Source: Gelidibacter maritimus | Lineage (GTDB): Bacteria; Bacteroidota; Bacteroidia; Flavobacteriales; Flavobacteriaceae | Reading direction: 5' to 3' | Assembly (NCBI RefSeq): GCF_014062315.1 | Contig: NZ_JACGLT010000022.1 | Span: 1-63,704 of the forward strand | DNA length: 63,704 nucleotides | Shown here: positions 9,501-18,744 of the stretch, one piece after another | Position numbering within the stretch: the first letter of the stretch is position 1 | Layout of the letters: every line of letters starts with the position of its first letter | Notes under the pieces: model-generated | The model's database searches: none | Told to the model about the DNA's origin: nothing | The model's input: the letters and a program-made list of their open reading frames with translations, nothing else | Position numbers and translations under genes: made by a program

Positions 9501-10538
9501 ATTTTTGAGGAATTTTACCAGGTTGAACGAGACTTGAATGGTACTGGAATTGGTTTATCACTCACAAAAAAGATAGTTGAATTGCATCATGGAACCATTA
9601 GAGCAGAAAGCACTTTAGGTAAAGGAAGTTGCTTTACGATAAGTTTGCGTTTAGGACATGAGCATTTTAATACTTCAGATATTAATGAGTTCCAAGACGC
9701 TTATCCATTTATAAAGGAAGCGTATAATTCTAATATTTTAATTTCAAACAAACAAAAAGCCAATATAAATCTCAAGCAAGAAAAGAGACCTATTAAAATT
9801 TTGTTGGTTGAGGATAATGAGGAACTTAGAAACTACCTAAAGGAAAGTTTAGAAAAAAAATATACAATTTATGAGGCCAATGACGGTGTTCAAGGTATAG
9901 CTATGTGTCTTAAAGTTTCTCCAGACTTAATAATTAGTGATGTGATGATGCCAAATAAAAATGGGGTAGAGATGTGTTTTGAGATAAAGAATGACATAAG
10001 GATAAGTCATATTCCTGTAATTCTACTTACTGCAAGGAGTTCGTTCGAACACAAAATTGAAGGTCTTAAGAATGGAGCAGATGCCTATATAGAAAAACCA
10101 TTTAATATGGAACTCATAGAAATTAAGGTGTCTAATTTGTTGGAAACGCGTAAAAAACTAAAATTACGTTTTGGAAATGATATCATTATCCAGCCAAATG
10201 AAATCTCAAACTCCTCGGCTGATGATAAATTTCTCAACAAGGCTATAAAAACGATTGAAGAACACTTTCAAGATAACACCTTTAGTGTGGATGATTTTAT
10301 TAGTGAAATGGCAATGAGTAGAAGTAGCCTCCATATTAAACTAAAGGCATTGACAAATATGTCCACTACAGAGTTTGTTAGGTCCATACGTCTTAGAAAA
10401 GCCGCTGTATTCCTTAAGGAAACAGATCAAACTATTGCTGAAATTGCTTATAATACGGGATTCTCTTCACCTGAATATTTTTCGAGAAGTTTTAAAAAGC
10501 TATTTGATAAACTTCCAACAGATTATAGAAAAGAATAA
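6519..10538 (+). CDS. Hybrid two-component system regulator (HTCS-1)
   Basis: A 1339-residue one-protein sensor, kinase and transcription factor typical of PUL control. An N-terminal hydrophobic signal is followed by two seven-bladed propellers of reg_prop repeats (about residues 40-680, with repeated WIGT, GLF and GLS motifs), a Y_Y_Y domain (about 690-770) and a membrane helix (about 785-805). The kinase core has phospho-acceptor H837 in SHEFRTPL and the ATP-binding motifs DDGKGI and GTGIGL. A receiver follows with D1141 in ISDVMMP, then a C-terminal AraC helix-turn-helix (about 1240-1339). All key residues are intact. It would bind an oligosaccharide in the periplasm and activate the PL8-1/SusCD cluster downstream. 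Its 5' end carries a sequence similar to repeats before PL8-1. Confidence 0.95.
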   Translation: MRPNIINDFSNVVLTFKNRIFFYLFFICSSFGALAQNEQLIFDHLTHTNGLSSNRINVIQEDGEGFIWFGTGDGLNRYDGTTMEVFDKQVACMAINPKTKKLLIGTPKGLEIFDKNIWRFKPKKLKNKLGENFGESSINSMQFGSNNKLFVGSDFLYIINESFTNFKKYPLPEDDNGREWEITSIQEVSQNTILLGTKNGVYQLNLENGTYETVYKYDNLGIISKLFIDSESNLWICTYSKGLYFVKNGDVKGTPIIYEESGGFLINNRVVDIIEDEPQVFLIANIEGGLVRFDKKSNTVDHYQPDIHEVSSISSKALTTLMKDSHDNVWIGTYNSGVDFIDRHRKSFEHYQVNFKENGLFNNNIRALFQDSKENIWVGTKEGGGLSKFNRADGTFVHYKPDADNPLSLADDYVFCIEELDANHLMIGTLKNGLEIFNSETGTFSHYMFNEYNSIYNMVYAIHKDQNDRIWVDYGGMFYEFFPEEGTLEKIDGVVRVRCITDEDESRIWLGTIETGLYLFNTKTKELEKAKINANQINALQKDSQGNLWIGTSIGLFLKKVNTTEFINYKVADGLANNQVLSLQVDDADNIWASTINGLSKYDTKTQVFFNYDVHDGLQGNEFERYASLKTRDGELLFGGRNGFNIFNPDKITKNLEAPKVVITSFNLFNKPVTIGAENSPLTKHISQTNDLTLTHQQSVITFGFVALNYSSPKKNQYAYKLEGFDKDWNYIENKRTATYTNLPAGNYVFKVKASNSDGLWNGNDASIQITVLHPWWKTRYAFLGYVVIIVLLLAAFYYFLYMYLNLKNNLKLEQIEKQNNRELHQAKLEFFTNISHEFRTPLTLIISPLEKLLNSNISDANLLKQFKLMHSNANRLLRLINQLMDFRKVGKGKMILKVAEYNIVEVTNEIARSFENKADESSISYNVVSVQPKIPVFLDLEKYEIILHNLLFNAFKFTKENGNIIVEISLNNQLVEVRVIDDGKGISVAGISNIFEEFYQVERDLNGTGIGLSLTKKIVELHHGTIRAESTLGKGSCFTISLRLGHEHFNTSDINEFQDAYPFIKEAYNSNILISNKQKANINLKQEKRPIKILLVEDNEELRNYLKESLEKKYTIYEANDGVQGIAMCLKVSPDLIISDVMMPNKNGVEMCFEIKNDIRISHIPVILLTARSSFEHKIEGLKNGADAYIEKPFNMELIEIKVSNLLETRKKLKLRFGNDIIIQPNEISNSSADDKFLNKAIKTIEEHFQDNTFSVDDFISEMAMSRSSLHIKLKALTNMSTTEFVRSIRLRKAAVFLKETDQTIAEIAYNTGFSSPEYFSRSFKKLFDKLPTDYRKE

Positions 10539-10711
10539 TGTTATTTTTTCTGTAGGTTGCTTTGGGACAACGCAGGATAAAGATTAATTTTAATCTCTCC
10601 AGATCTGAACAAATAGGAACTCCTTGTGTGTGATCTAACAGGTAAATCTCAAAAAAGGGAAATACAAAAATTGGGTCTCACAATACTCTGAGTTTTTATT
10701 CCATTCGCTTG

Positions 10712-10736
10712 TAGGCTGCTATTGCTTGTCAGCCTA
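10712..10736 (+). terminator. Weak hairpin after HTCS-1
   Basis: A 7-bp perfect stem (TAGGCTG paired with CAGCCTA) with an 11-base loop, followed by TTTAATTTC. It lies about 175 bp after the HTCS-1 stop codon. The stem is short and the T-run imperfect, so this is only a possible terminator. Confidence 0.3.
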
Positions 10737-11160
10737 TTTAATTTCGTATAAAAAAATTAGAATTAATGTAGTTAGCGACACCTATTCCTTTAATAAGACC
10801 TGCTAAAGTGTTCAGTTGAAATAAATCTGAGATTTCTGAAAAATTATCGAGACAAGCTTCTCTTTAACTCTCCAATATCGAGTTTGGGGAGTTCCTACCT
10901 ACGACCAATCAAAATTGTTAGAACGAGTCATTCTAAGAAGATGAAATTATTTGGCTTAATTATATACAAGTAAAAAACTTCGCGTAGTTAAACATTAAGT
11001 GCAATAGGAATAGGCAACAGAAGTAAATTTTATATCGATTCAAGTTTTCCAATTAAAAAGTAAACAAATCAGATTGAATCATAATGAAAATACAATATAA
11101 AGATTTGTTTTTGTTAATATTTTCCTCATGAATATAATGATTTCAATAGCATAGTCTTGG

Positions 11161-11220
11161 TAATTACACATTTGTACTGTTCAGTGAACATGTATGCAGT
11201 TAATTACACATCTGTGCACA
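11161..11220 (+). repeat. Two 20-bp direct repeats upstream of the PL8-1 cluster
   Basis: TAATTACACATTTGTACTGT (11161-11180) and TAATTACACATCTGTGCACA (11201-11220) start exactly 40 bp apart, about four helical turns, so both face the same side of the DNA. They lie 215-274 bp before PL8-1. A similar core occurs in front of HTCS-1. AraC-type HTCS proteins usually bind direct repeats, which makes these candidate HTCS-1 sites. Confidence 0.5.
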
Positions 11221-11293
11221 TATTAAAAACAATAGTGTTGCTCTTTATTTAGCAAAAATTCTTACTTGTGATATCACTTTTGAACGTCAAAGT

Positions 11294-11395
11294 ATGCACA
11301 ATAAAAATAAAAAAGCTGAAGCACTGTTTGCGATGATAGCAATAGTTGGGATTCTTGTGATTTTAGCGATAATGTTTCTAATAACCTTAGTATGA
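11294..11395 (+). CDS. Small single-pass membrane peptide (33 aa)
   Basis: A short open frame not resembling any family I know. The peptide starts with a basic segment (MHNKNKK), then AEALFAM, and is otherwise one continuous hydrophobic helix of about 20 residues rich in isoleucine, leucine and valine, ending at TGA. A random AT-rich ORF of this length seldom gives such a clean positive-inside single-pass layout. It lies 39 bp upstream of PL8-1 in the same direction and downstream of the presumed HTCS-binding repeats, so it could be the first cistron of the PUL transcript. Function unknown; it may also be a chance ORF in the leader. Confidence 0.4.
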   Translation: MHNKNKKAEALFAMIAIVGILVILAIMFLITLV

Positions 11396-11434
11396 TGGGT
11401 TATTTAGATACAATAATAAAAGGATTTATTTAAG

Positions 11435-13843
11435 ATGCTATTAAAGATGAATAAAAATTACTATATGAATTTAATTAAATGTCTATCTGTCGTTTTGGTT
11501 TTAACAATAACAGAGGTACATGCTCAGGCTTATGATTTTGAGACATTAAGAGCGCGTGTTGCAACAGAGCAAAAAATAGGTATATCTGGAACTGGTGTTT
11601 TAAATGACTGGGTGAATTCACAGAATGCTGATGGGAGTTGGTCTGATATGCAGTATGGAAGTAATACCAATTTGACAACGACCGATAACCATATTTATCG
11701 TTTATGGCAGATTTCTGCGGCCGCGACACAGATTGGCAACACAAAGTATAATGATACTTATTATAAGGATGCTGTTAAAAACGGGCTGCAGTATTGGTAT
11801 ACTTCTAATACTTCAGATTCCAACTGGTGGTACAATCAAGTTTATTTTCCGCAATACTTAGGTGAAATCCTCATTTTTATGCGAGAATTTGATGGATTTA
11901 TTCCAAAAACCAGTGCGGCAGGTATAGATGAGCCAGAGCTACTGTCAATGTTTTCTCCTACAGATCTAAGTGGCATTACCTCAAGAGGTTCTGGTGCGAA
12001 TGCGGTAGACATCGCCTTGCATTATGTGTACCGTGCACTTCTGATGGAGGACAGTGTGCTTTTAGAAAACACAAGGGATATCCTTGAAACAATTTTGACC
12101 GATAATATTACTGGCGACTTAATGTACCAAGATCATGGACCACAAATAATGAGCGCGAGCTATGGCTGGGTGTTTTGCGATGGGCTAATACGATTGGCAT
12201 CTTATTTGGCAGACTCTCCAGCAGCTTTTGATACGGATTCAGCAAACTTTAGTAAGGTTTTAAGTTTTGTGCGTGATACACAAGCCTATTCCACCAGAGG
12301 ACGCTTTTGGGATTTTAGTGTGATGGGTAGGAGCGTGAGTCGCAAAAATTCTTTAAACGCCAACATGAATTATCTTCAACGATTAGCTGATTATATCGAC
12401 CCTGAAAATGCGACTGAATACTTAGATATTCTGTCAAGATTGAAAGGCAATAAACCAGCTAATTACAATATTAAAGAGTTTAATAAACATTTTTGGGCTT
12501 CTGATTATACACAGCACTCTCGCAGTAATTATTTATTTACTGTTCGTAACACATCAACGCGTACTGTGGAGGCCGAAAAAGGAAACGGCGAAAACCTAAA
12601 GGCTAATTATTTCTCTTATGGCGCAAATTTCATGGCAATTGATGGTGATGAGTATGATAATATTATGCCTGTTTGGGATTGGGCAATGATCCCAGGCACT
12701 ACATTTCCATATACTACGTCGTTTCCTAACCGAAGTGATTGGGGGAGTAATTATGGAAGTACCTCTTTTGTAGGTGGTGTTTCTGACGGTACACATGGCG
12801 CATCGGTCTTAACTTTAAATAAGACAAATACGCAAGCTAAGAAAAGTTGGTTCTTTTTTGACGATGAAGTGGTTTGTTTAGGTGCTGGAATTATAGATAA
12901 TAGTAATAGAAATGTACGCACAACTATAAATCAGGCGTGGCTTAAAGAGTTATCGTATTACAGCGAAGTCGGGTCTTCTGAAGAAACCGCACAATCTATC
13001 AGTTCTAATGTATATGCTAACGCAAATTTAAAGTATATCAGAAACGGGAAGTTTGGTTACTATTTTCCTAATCAAGGTAATGTGAAATATACGATGAAAG
13101 CCCAAGAAGGCACTTGGAAGTCTATTAATGCAGATGGTTCTCCAGCACTTGAATCTGGATATGTGTTTTCCTTATGGATGGATCACGGCAATAATCCTAA
13201 TAATGCCAATTATAGCTACATCGTTGTGCCTGGCATTGATAGTCAACAAAAAGCGCAAAATTATGATGATAGCCTTGTAAGTATTATAAAAAACACCCCT
13301 TCACAACAAGCGGTGTATCATCGCGGTTTAGATATTTTGCAAGTCATTTTTCATGAAGCGGGAACGGTCAGTTTTGAAGACAAATCAGTTACCGTGGATA
13401 AGCCTTGTGCATTAATATTTAAAAATGGTACGCTCGTTACTGTATCAAATCCATCACAAAGTTATTCTGGAGTAAACGTTACAATCACAGATAGTGGTTT
13501 GCCTTATACCAAAGCTGTGGTAGTACCAACAAGTACACCATTCAAAGGAAGTTCTGTAACGGTCGATTTTCAAGATGTATTAAGTACTACCGATTTCTCG
13601 GAAAATAAATTAAAAACACTCCTTTATCCTAATCCTACAAAAGGGGTTTTGAATCTTAAGTCTAATAATGCCGGGGCTTTATTAAGCTATAAAGTGATTG
13701 GTATAGATGGTAAAATAATAGCAACAGACCAATTTTTACAAGAGACAACTTTAGATTTATCGAATCTGCCTAGTGGTTTGTATTTCTTAAATATAACGGA
13801 TGCTAACAATCTAACGAATACTCAAAAAATCATAAAGTACTGA
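11435..13843 (+). CDS. Polysaccharide lyase family 8 (PL8-1) with T9SS sorting domain
   Basis: Secreted lyase of 802 residues that should cut a uronic-acid-containing glycan by beta-elimination, leaving an unsaturated uronate at the new non-reducing end. After a signal peptide ending near HAQA comes the alpha/alpha-toroid (about 30-380) and the beta-sandwich domains (about 380-715). Residues that align by spacing with the chondroitin AC lyase active site are N189 (GANAVD), H234 (DHGPQ), Y243 (SYG), R299 and R303. The last 80 residues form a type IX secretion sorting domain, so it is exported to the cell surface or released. A second in-frame ATG four codons in could be the real start. It heads a SusC/D operon. 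Chondroitin, hyaluronan or a related polymer are all possible substrates. Confidence 0.92.
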   Translation: MLLKMNKNYYMNLIKCLSVVLVLTITEVHAQAYDFETLRARVATEQKIGISGTGVLNDWVNSQNADGSWSDMQYGSNTNLTTTDNHIYRLWQISAAATQIGNTKYNDTYYKDAVKNGLQYWYTSNTSDSNWWYNQVYFPQYLGEILIFMREFDGFIPKTSAAGIDEPELLSMFSPTDLSGITSRGSGANAVDIALHYVYRALLMEDSVLLENTRDILETILTDNITGDLMYQDHGPQIMSASYGWVFCDGLIRLASYLADSPAAFDTDSANFSKVLSFVRDTQAYSTRGRFWDFSVMGRSVSRKNSLNANMNYLQRLADYIDPENATEYLDILSRLKGNKPANYNIKEFNKHFWASDYTQHSRSNYLFTVRNTSTRTVEAEKGNGENLKANYFSYGANFMAIDGDEYDNIMPVWDWAMIPGTTFPYTTSFPNRSDWGSNYGSTSFVGGVSDGTHGASVLTLNKTNTQAKKSWFFFDDEVVCLGAGIIDNSNRNVRTTINQAWLKELSYYSEVGSSEETAQSISSNVYANANLKYIRNGKFGYYFPNQGNVKYTMKAQEGTWKSINADGSPALESGYVFSLWMDHGNNPNNANYSYIVVPGIDSQQKAQNYDDSLVSIIKNTPSQQAVYHRGLDILQVIFHEAGTVSFEDKSVTVDKPCALIFKNGTLVTVSNPSQSYSGVNVTITDSGLPYTKAVVVPTSTPFKGSSVTVDFQDVLSTTDFSENKLKTLLYPNPTKGVLNLKSNNAGALLSYKVIGIDGKIIATDQFLQETTLDLSNLPSGLYFLNITDANNLTNTQKIIKY

Positions 13844-13908
13844 TGGATGTTTGCACCATGTCATATTACTTTTTATATAACAAACTAACTATTAAACTAT
13901 AAACTAAT

Positions 13909-16900
13909 ATGGGTAAAGGAATCCTATCATTTTCATATGTCTTAAGAGTCACATTATTTCTTTTATTTGTAGTGAGTCACATGTCTCTATATGCTCAAAG
14001 CGATAAAATCATTTCAGGAGTTGTATCCGACCAATCTGGCGTTCCTCTACCTGGTGTTTCTATTGTTGTTAAAGGAACCGCCACGGGAACCGTTACAGAT
14101 TTTGATGGTAATTTTAGTATCTCGGTTTCCAGTCCTAAGGCGGTATTAGTATTCTCTTATGTTGGGTTTATTACCCAAGAGAAACCTGCGTCCAGTAAAC
14201 AACCATTTAATATCGCTTTAGAAGAAGATATTCAATCGTTAAATGAAGTGGTCATTGTGGGGTATGGTTCTCAAAAGAAGGAAACGGTGACAGGTGCCAT
14301 TAGCACTATAAAAGGTTCTGAGCTAACCGATGTGCCGACATCAAATTTAAGTACCGCTATCACTGGAAAGTTGCCAGGGGTGGTAACGATACAAAGTTCG
14401 GGTCGACCAGGTGAGGATGCTGCAAATATTTTTATTAGAGGACAATCAACATGGGTGGACAGTTCGCCTTTGATTATTGTAGATGGTGTAGAGCGACGTA
14501 CTTTTTCACAAATAGCCCCTAATGAAGTGGAAAGTATTTCGGTTTTAAAAGATGCGTCATCAACAGCTGTATATGGTGTTAAAGGTGCGAATGGTGTTAT
14601 TTTAATAACTACCAAGCGCGGTGAGGTAGGGCGACAAAAAATAAGTGTCTCTGCAGATTTGGGTGCACAGCAACCGATAAATATTCCGAATTTCCTAGGT
14701 TCTTATGACCATTTATTATTAAGAAAGCAAGCGTCAATTAACGACGGATTAAATATTGAAAATGATCCCTTGATTTCTGATGAATCCTTAGAAGGGTTCC
14801 GCTTAGGAGAAGATATATTCAGGTACCCAAATTTGAAATGGTATGACAAGGCTATTAAATCATTGTCTTTTCAGCAAAAGTATAATGTCAATATCTCTGG
14901 AGGTACAGAAAAAGTCAAATACTTCGTGTCTTTAGGGTATCTTAATCAGGACGGGATGTTTAAATATACAAACACCCATAACCGATACAGTTCGGACACC
15001 GACTTTAAACGTTTTAATTTCCGTTCAAATCTGGATTTTAAAGTCAATAAATTTCAAACCTTAAGTGCTAATATTAGCGGTCGTAAGGATACAAAGAATG
15101 GGTTCCCAAACATAAGTAACGTCTTTCAGTCGTTAATTGCTCAAGTACCTTATGCGTTTCCTATCTATAACCCAGATGGCAGCTATGCAGCGATTGCTGG
15201 ACAGGGAAATCCTATAGTTAAAATAGCAGAAAGTGGCTATGATAGAACAGATGTCAACAACTACGATATCGTCGGGAGTTTAAAAAATGATTTAAGCTTT
15301 ATAACGGATGGTTTGACCTTGGACATGAATTTGTCTTACAATAGTTCTACAGGATCGACTAAAAGTTATAGAGAGCAAGCGGGAACTTTTCAATACAATT
15401 CTGTCAGAGATGACTATGATCAAATCACTGAATACAGTCCGCTGAGTTACACAGGAGAGAGTCCAACTACCACCTTCACGAGATTAGGAATTCAGGCCAA
15501 TATGCGATATACCAAAACAATTGGAAAGTCAAAAATCAATACCACTTTGGTTTATAACCAACAGAACGACAAAAGCAATACGTCCAACCCTTTTGTTTTA
15601 ATGGGGTATGCTGGCCGTTTAGAATATGATTTTGACGGAAAGTATTTAGCTGAAATTAATGCGGGTTACAATGGTTCAGAAAATTTTGCGCCAGGCAATC
15701 AATTCGGTTTTTTCCCTGCGGCTTCCTTAGGATATGTCATATCAAATGAAAATTTTATGATGCCATTGTCCTCTGTCGTCACATTTCTTAAAATAAGAGG
15801 TTCTGCTGGTTTGGTCGGTAACGATAAGATTGGAGGCAGCCGTTTCTTATGGCAAGGTTTATATCAGTACCTGCCTGCTACGGGCTCACGATTACAATAT
15901 ATTGGTTTTGGTACTACAAACCCGTCTAGTTTAGGTGGGATTTATGAAACACGTACTGAAAACAGACTGTTAACATGGGAAAAATCACTTAAACAAAATA
16001 TTGGTTTGGATGCCAAGTTTTTTGGAAATAGACTGCTAGACATTACAATAGACGTATTTAATGAACACCGTACAGATATTTTAATGTCGGCACGCTCACT
16101 GCTCAATACCACAGGGATTCCATCACCACAATATAATATAGGTGAAGTTAAAAACTGGGGGTATGAAATAGATGTCAGCCATAGGAATACCATTGGTGAA
16201 GTTGGGTATTCATTACGCGGGTGGTACAGTTTTGCGCGAAACGAAATTATCAATTATGACGATCCTAGTGGAACCCCTGTAATGCAAAAATATGCCGGCT
16301 ATCGCATTGGACAATACAGAGGATATAAAGTTCTTGGATATTTTACCTCTCAGGAAGAAATTGACAATTCACCAGATCACAGCACTCTTGGAGGACCAAT
16401 TATTCCAGGTGATTTAAGATATCAAGATACTAATGGTGATAATAAAATCACCGAAGCAGATATACAACCTATAGGATTTTCGCAAGTACCAGAAATCATT
16501 TACTCAATAACACCTGAAGTTTCCTGGAAGGGCTTTACGCTTAACGCTACGTTGCAAGGTGCGGCAAATGCTTCAGTTCTGTTTACTTCTAATGCAGGTT
16601 TTGAATTTGGAGGTGCTGCAGGTGGTGGACAAGTGACTACAATGCATCAGGATTATTGGACGGTCGATAATCAAAATGCAAGTTATCCATCCTTACACCT
16701 TAATCCACAGCATAGTAACAAAAATGTGAATTCATTTCATTTAAAATCTGGTAATTATGTAAGACTGCGTAATGTACAGCTAAGCTTTGAATTGCCTGAA
16801 CTGTTTTGTAAAAAGCTCAATATAAAAAATATGAGAATCGTATTAAGTGGTAATAACTTAAAAACATGGTCGAAAGTAGAGGGCTTCGACCCTGAAACTG

Positions 16901-16968
16901 TAGATCAAAAAGGAGAATCCTATCCGCAACAAAAGGTGTATAACTTAGGTATTAATATTAATTTATAA
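13909..16968 (+). CDS. SusC-like TonB-dependent outer-membrane transporter (pair 1)
   Basis: A 1019-residue active importer for oligosaccharides. It has a signal peptide ending YAQ, a carboxypeptidase-D-like regulatory domain (about 35-115; ISGVVSDQSG, FSYVGF), a TonB-box region NEVVIVGYGSQKK near residues 112-125, the plug domain (FIRGQST, PLIIVDGVE, VSVLKDASST-type motifs) and a C-terminal 22-stranded barrel. The stop codon overlaps the start of the following susD gene (TAATG), a sign of translational coupling. It lies 65 bp after PL8-1, so it probably imports the products of that enzyme. All regions expected of the family are present. Confidence 0.95.
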   Translation: MGKGILSFSYVLRVTLFLLFVVSHMSLYAQSDKIISGVVSDQSGVPLPGVSIVVKGTATGTVTDFDGNFSISVSSPKAVLVFSYVGFITQEKPASSKQPFNIALEEDIQSLNEVVIVGYGSQKKETVTGAISTIKGSELTDVPTSNLSTAITGKLPGVVTIQSSGRPGEDAANIFIRGQSTWVDSSPLIIVDGVERRTFSQIAPNEVESISVLKDASSTAVYGVKGANGVILITTKRGEVGRQKISVSADLGAQQPINIPNFLGSYDHLLLRKQASINDGLNIENDPLISDESLEGFRLGEDIFRYPNLKWYDKAIKSLSFQQKYNVNISGGTEKVKYFVSLGYLNQDGMFKYTNTHNRYSSDTDFKRFNFRSNLDFKVNKFQTLSANISGRKDTKNGFPNISNVFQSLIAQVPYAFPIYNPDGSYAAIAGQGNPIVKIAESGYDRTDVNNYDIVGSLKNDLSFITDGLTLDMNLSYNSSTGSTKSYREQAGTFQYNSVRDDYDQITEYSPLSYTGESPTTTFTRLGIQANMRYTKTIGKSKINTTLVYNQQNDKSNTSNPFVLMGYAGRLEYDFDGKYLAEINAGYNGSENFAPGNQFGFFPAASLGYVISNENFMMPLSSVVTFLKIRGSAGLVGNDKIGGSRFLWQGLYQYLPATGSRLQYIGFGTTNPSSLGGIYETRTENRLLTWEKSLKQNIGLDAKFFGNRLLDITIDVFNEHRTDILMSARSLLNTTGIPSPQYNIGEVKNWGYEIDVSHRNTIGEVGYSLRGWYSFARNEIINYDDPSGTPVMQKYAGYRIGQYRGYKVLGYFTSQEEIDNSPDHSTLGGPIIPGDLRYQDTNGDNKITEADIQPIGFSQVPEIIYSITPEVSWKGFTLNATLQGAANASVLFTSNAGFEFGGAAGGGQVTTMHQDYWTVDNQNASYPSLHLNPQHSNKNVNSFHLKSGNYVRLRNVQLSFELPELFCKKLNIKNMRIVLSGNNLKTWSKVEGFDPETVDQKGESYPQQKVYNLGININL

Positions 16969-18707
16969 TGAAGATGAAAATCAATAAACAATATAAAGTA
17001 ATACCATTTATAATGGTTTTAATAGTGGTCCTAGGAAGTGCTGTATCATGTACAGATGTGTTTGATGAGTCACAGCTAAATCAAGCACCAGAGCAAGATT
17101 TGGATTTTGACAAAGTATTTACTGACTATCAGCAATTTCGTCAATACTTAGACTATAGTTATTATTTTATGCCAGGTCACTTAGGACGTATGTGGAACAG
17201 TATGGTTGCAGAACTGTCTGACGAAGCAGAAGGACTTGGAGTTAACGTATGTTCTTCTGTATTTAATAATGGAGCTTGGTCTGGAGACGTAATCCCTGGC
17301 ATAGGATCAAATCCTGCAGCCAATGCTAATAGGGAGCTAAGTGATATGTGGAATGACTTATTTAAAGGCATTCGTCAAGTAAATAATGTTATAAAAAACA
17401 TCGATTTAGTTGAAAATTTCCCTTCTCAAAAAGTTTACGAGCGTTCCTTAGGTGAAGCCTATTTTATTCGTGGGTTTTTATATTTCGAATTAGTGAAACG
17501 TTGGGGTGGCGTGCCTCTTTTTGATAGGCCATTGGAGTTAGGTAAGGATGAATTGGATGTACCTAGAAACACCTACGAAGAAAGTATCAATTTTATAGTT
17601 GAAGATTGCAACCGTGCAGCTCAACTGTTAGATTTAGAAAACTTAGGAGGTGATACAGGAAGAGCCACAAAAGGTGCAGCATTGGCTTTAAAGTCAAGAA
17701 CTTTATTATATGCTGCCCGACCATTAAATAACCCTAATCAAGATGTGGAAAAATGGAAAGCGGCGGCAGCGGCAGCTTGGGATGTTATTAATTTAAATCA
17801 ATACAGTCTCGATCCTGATTATGTGAATATGTTTTTCAGATCAGATTTAGGAAATGAAATCATAATGAATCGTCCAAGACCAAAAATAAATTTTGAACAA
17901 GGGCATTCCGACAACTCTAATTTTTTAGTACGGTTTATTGTGCCACAAGGGTATGATGGTTGGATGGGCACTGCGGTAACACAAAATTTCGTGGATCTTT
18001 ATGAAGATTCTAATGGGTTTCCAATCACAAATGCAAGTTCAAACTACAACCCGAATGATCCCTACGTCAATAGGGACCCGCGTTTGAAAATGACCGTGCT
18101 TTATAACGATCGTTATTGGTACAGTAGAAACACACAATTTTATACAGGTGGTCTTGATTATGGAAATACCTTAATAAATCCAATAGGTTACTCTATAGCA
18201 AAATTTTGGCCAGAGGCACACCAGCGTTATAAAGGCACCAGTACGTATTTAAATTATATTTATTTCCGATATGCCGAGGTGCTTCTTAATTATGCCGAAG
18301 CGGTAAATGAGGCCTATGGACCCGATGGTGCACATTCGGGAGCAGGATTAACAGCAAGAGATGCCACATCACAAGTTCGTCAAAGAGTAAATCAGGTGCC
18401 TATTCCATTGGTATTGTCATCTTCTAAAGAGACCATGCGTGAGCGGATTCATAACGAACGTGCTATTGAACTTAGTTTTGAAGAACAGCGCTGGTACGAC
18501 GTCCTAAGTTGGAACAAAGGCGTGGAGATTTTTGGAGAAGAAAACCCCATAAAGGGCATGAAAATCACTAAAAATCCTGATGACACATTTATCTACGAAC
18601 CTTATGTGTACGAAACACGTGTGTTTAGACCTCACATGAACCGTTACCCAATTCCTAATAGTGAAATTTATAAGAGTACGGAGTTAGAACAAAACCCTGG
18701 TTGGTAA
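16968..18707 (+). CDS. SusD/RagB-family surface glycan-binding lipoprotein (pair 1)
   Basis: A 579-residue lipoprotein that caps the SusC pore and captures glycan on the cell surface. The lipobox cysteine follows a hydrophobic segment (GSAVSC, about residue 27). The TPR-like helical core typical of SusD is visible, including the conserved AYFIRGFLYFELVKRWGGVPL segment, here read as GEAYFIRGFLYFEL near residue 165, and the C-terminal RYPIPNSEI and EQNPGW. Its ATG shares a base with the SusC stop codon. It is intact and almost certainly works only with the upstream SusC. Confidence 0.95.
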   Translation: MKMKINKQYKVIPFIMVLIVVLGSAVSCTDVFDESQLNQAPEQDLDFDKVFTDYQQFRQYLDYSYYFMPGHLGRMWNSMVAELSDEAEGLGVNVCSSVFNNGAWSGDVIPGIGSNPAANANRELSDMWNDLFKGIRQVNNVIKNIDLVENFPSQKVYERSLGEAYFIRGFLYFELVKRWGGVPLFDRPLELGKDELDVPRNTYEESINFIVEDCNRAAQLLDLENLGGDTGRATKGAALALKSRTLLYAARPLNNPNQDVEKWKAAAAAAWDVINLNQYSLDPDYVNMFFRSDLGNEIIMNRPRPKINFEQGHSDNSNFLVRFIVPQGYDGWMGTAVTQNFVDLYEDSNGFPITNASSNYNPNDPYVNRDPRLKMTVLYNDRYWYSRNTQFYTGGLDYGNTLINPIGYSIAKFWPEAHQRYKGTSTYLNYIYFRYAEVLLNYAEAVNEAYGPDGAHSGAGLTARDATSQVRQRVNQVPIPLVLSSSKETMRERIHNERAIELSFEEQRWYDVLSWNKGVEIFGEENPIKGMKITKNPDDTFIYEPYVYETRVFRPHMNRYPIPNSEIYKSTELEQNPGW

Positions 18708-18744
18708 TTATTATATAATCCTAAGCAGACAAAAATATATAAAG

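Larger units (their letters stand above)
10539..11434. other. Long leader/intergenic region between HTCS-1 and PL8-1
   Basis: An 896-bp region. It holds a weak hairpin after HTCS-1, two 20-bp near-identical direct repeats 40 bp apart, and a short membrane-peptide ORF, all listed separately. The part between about 10740 and 11000 shows no gene that I recognise on either strand. Confidence 0.5.

Noticed and set aside
10740-11000. Possible decayed coding sequence after HTCS-1
   Set aside because: Neither strand gave a segment that I could tie to any protein family; left as unassigned.
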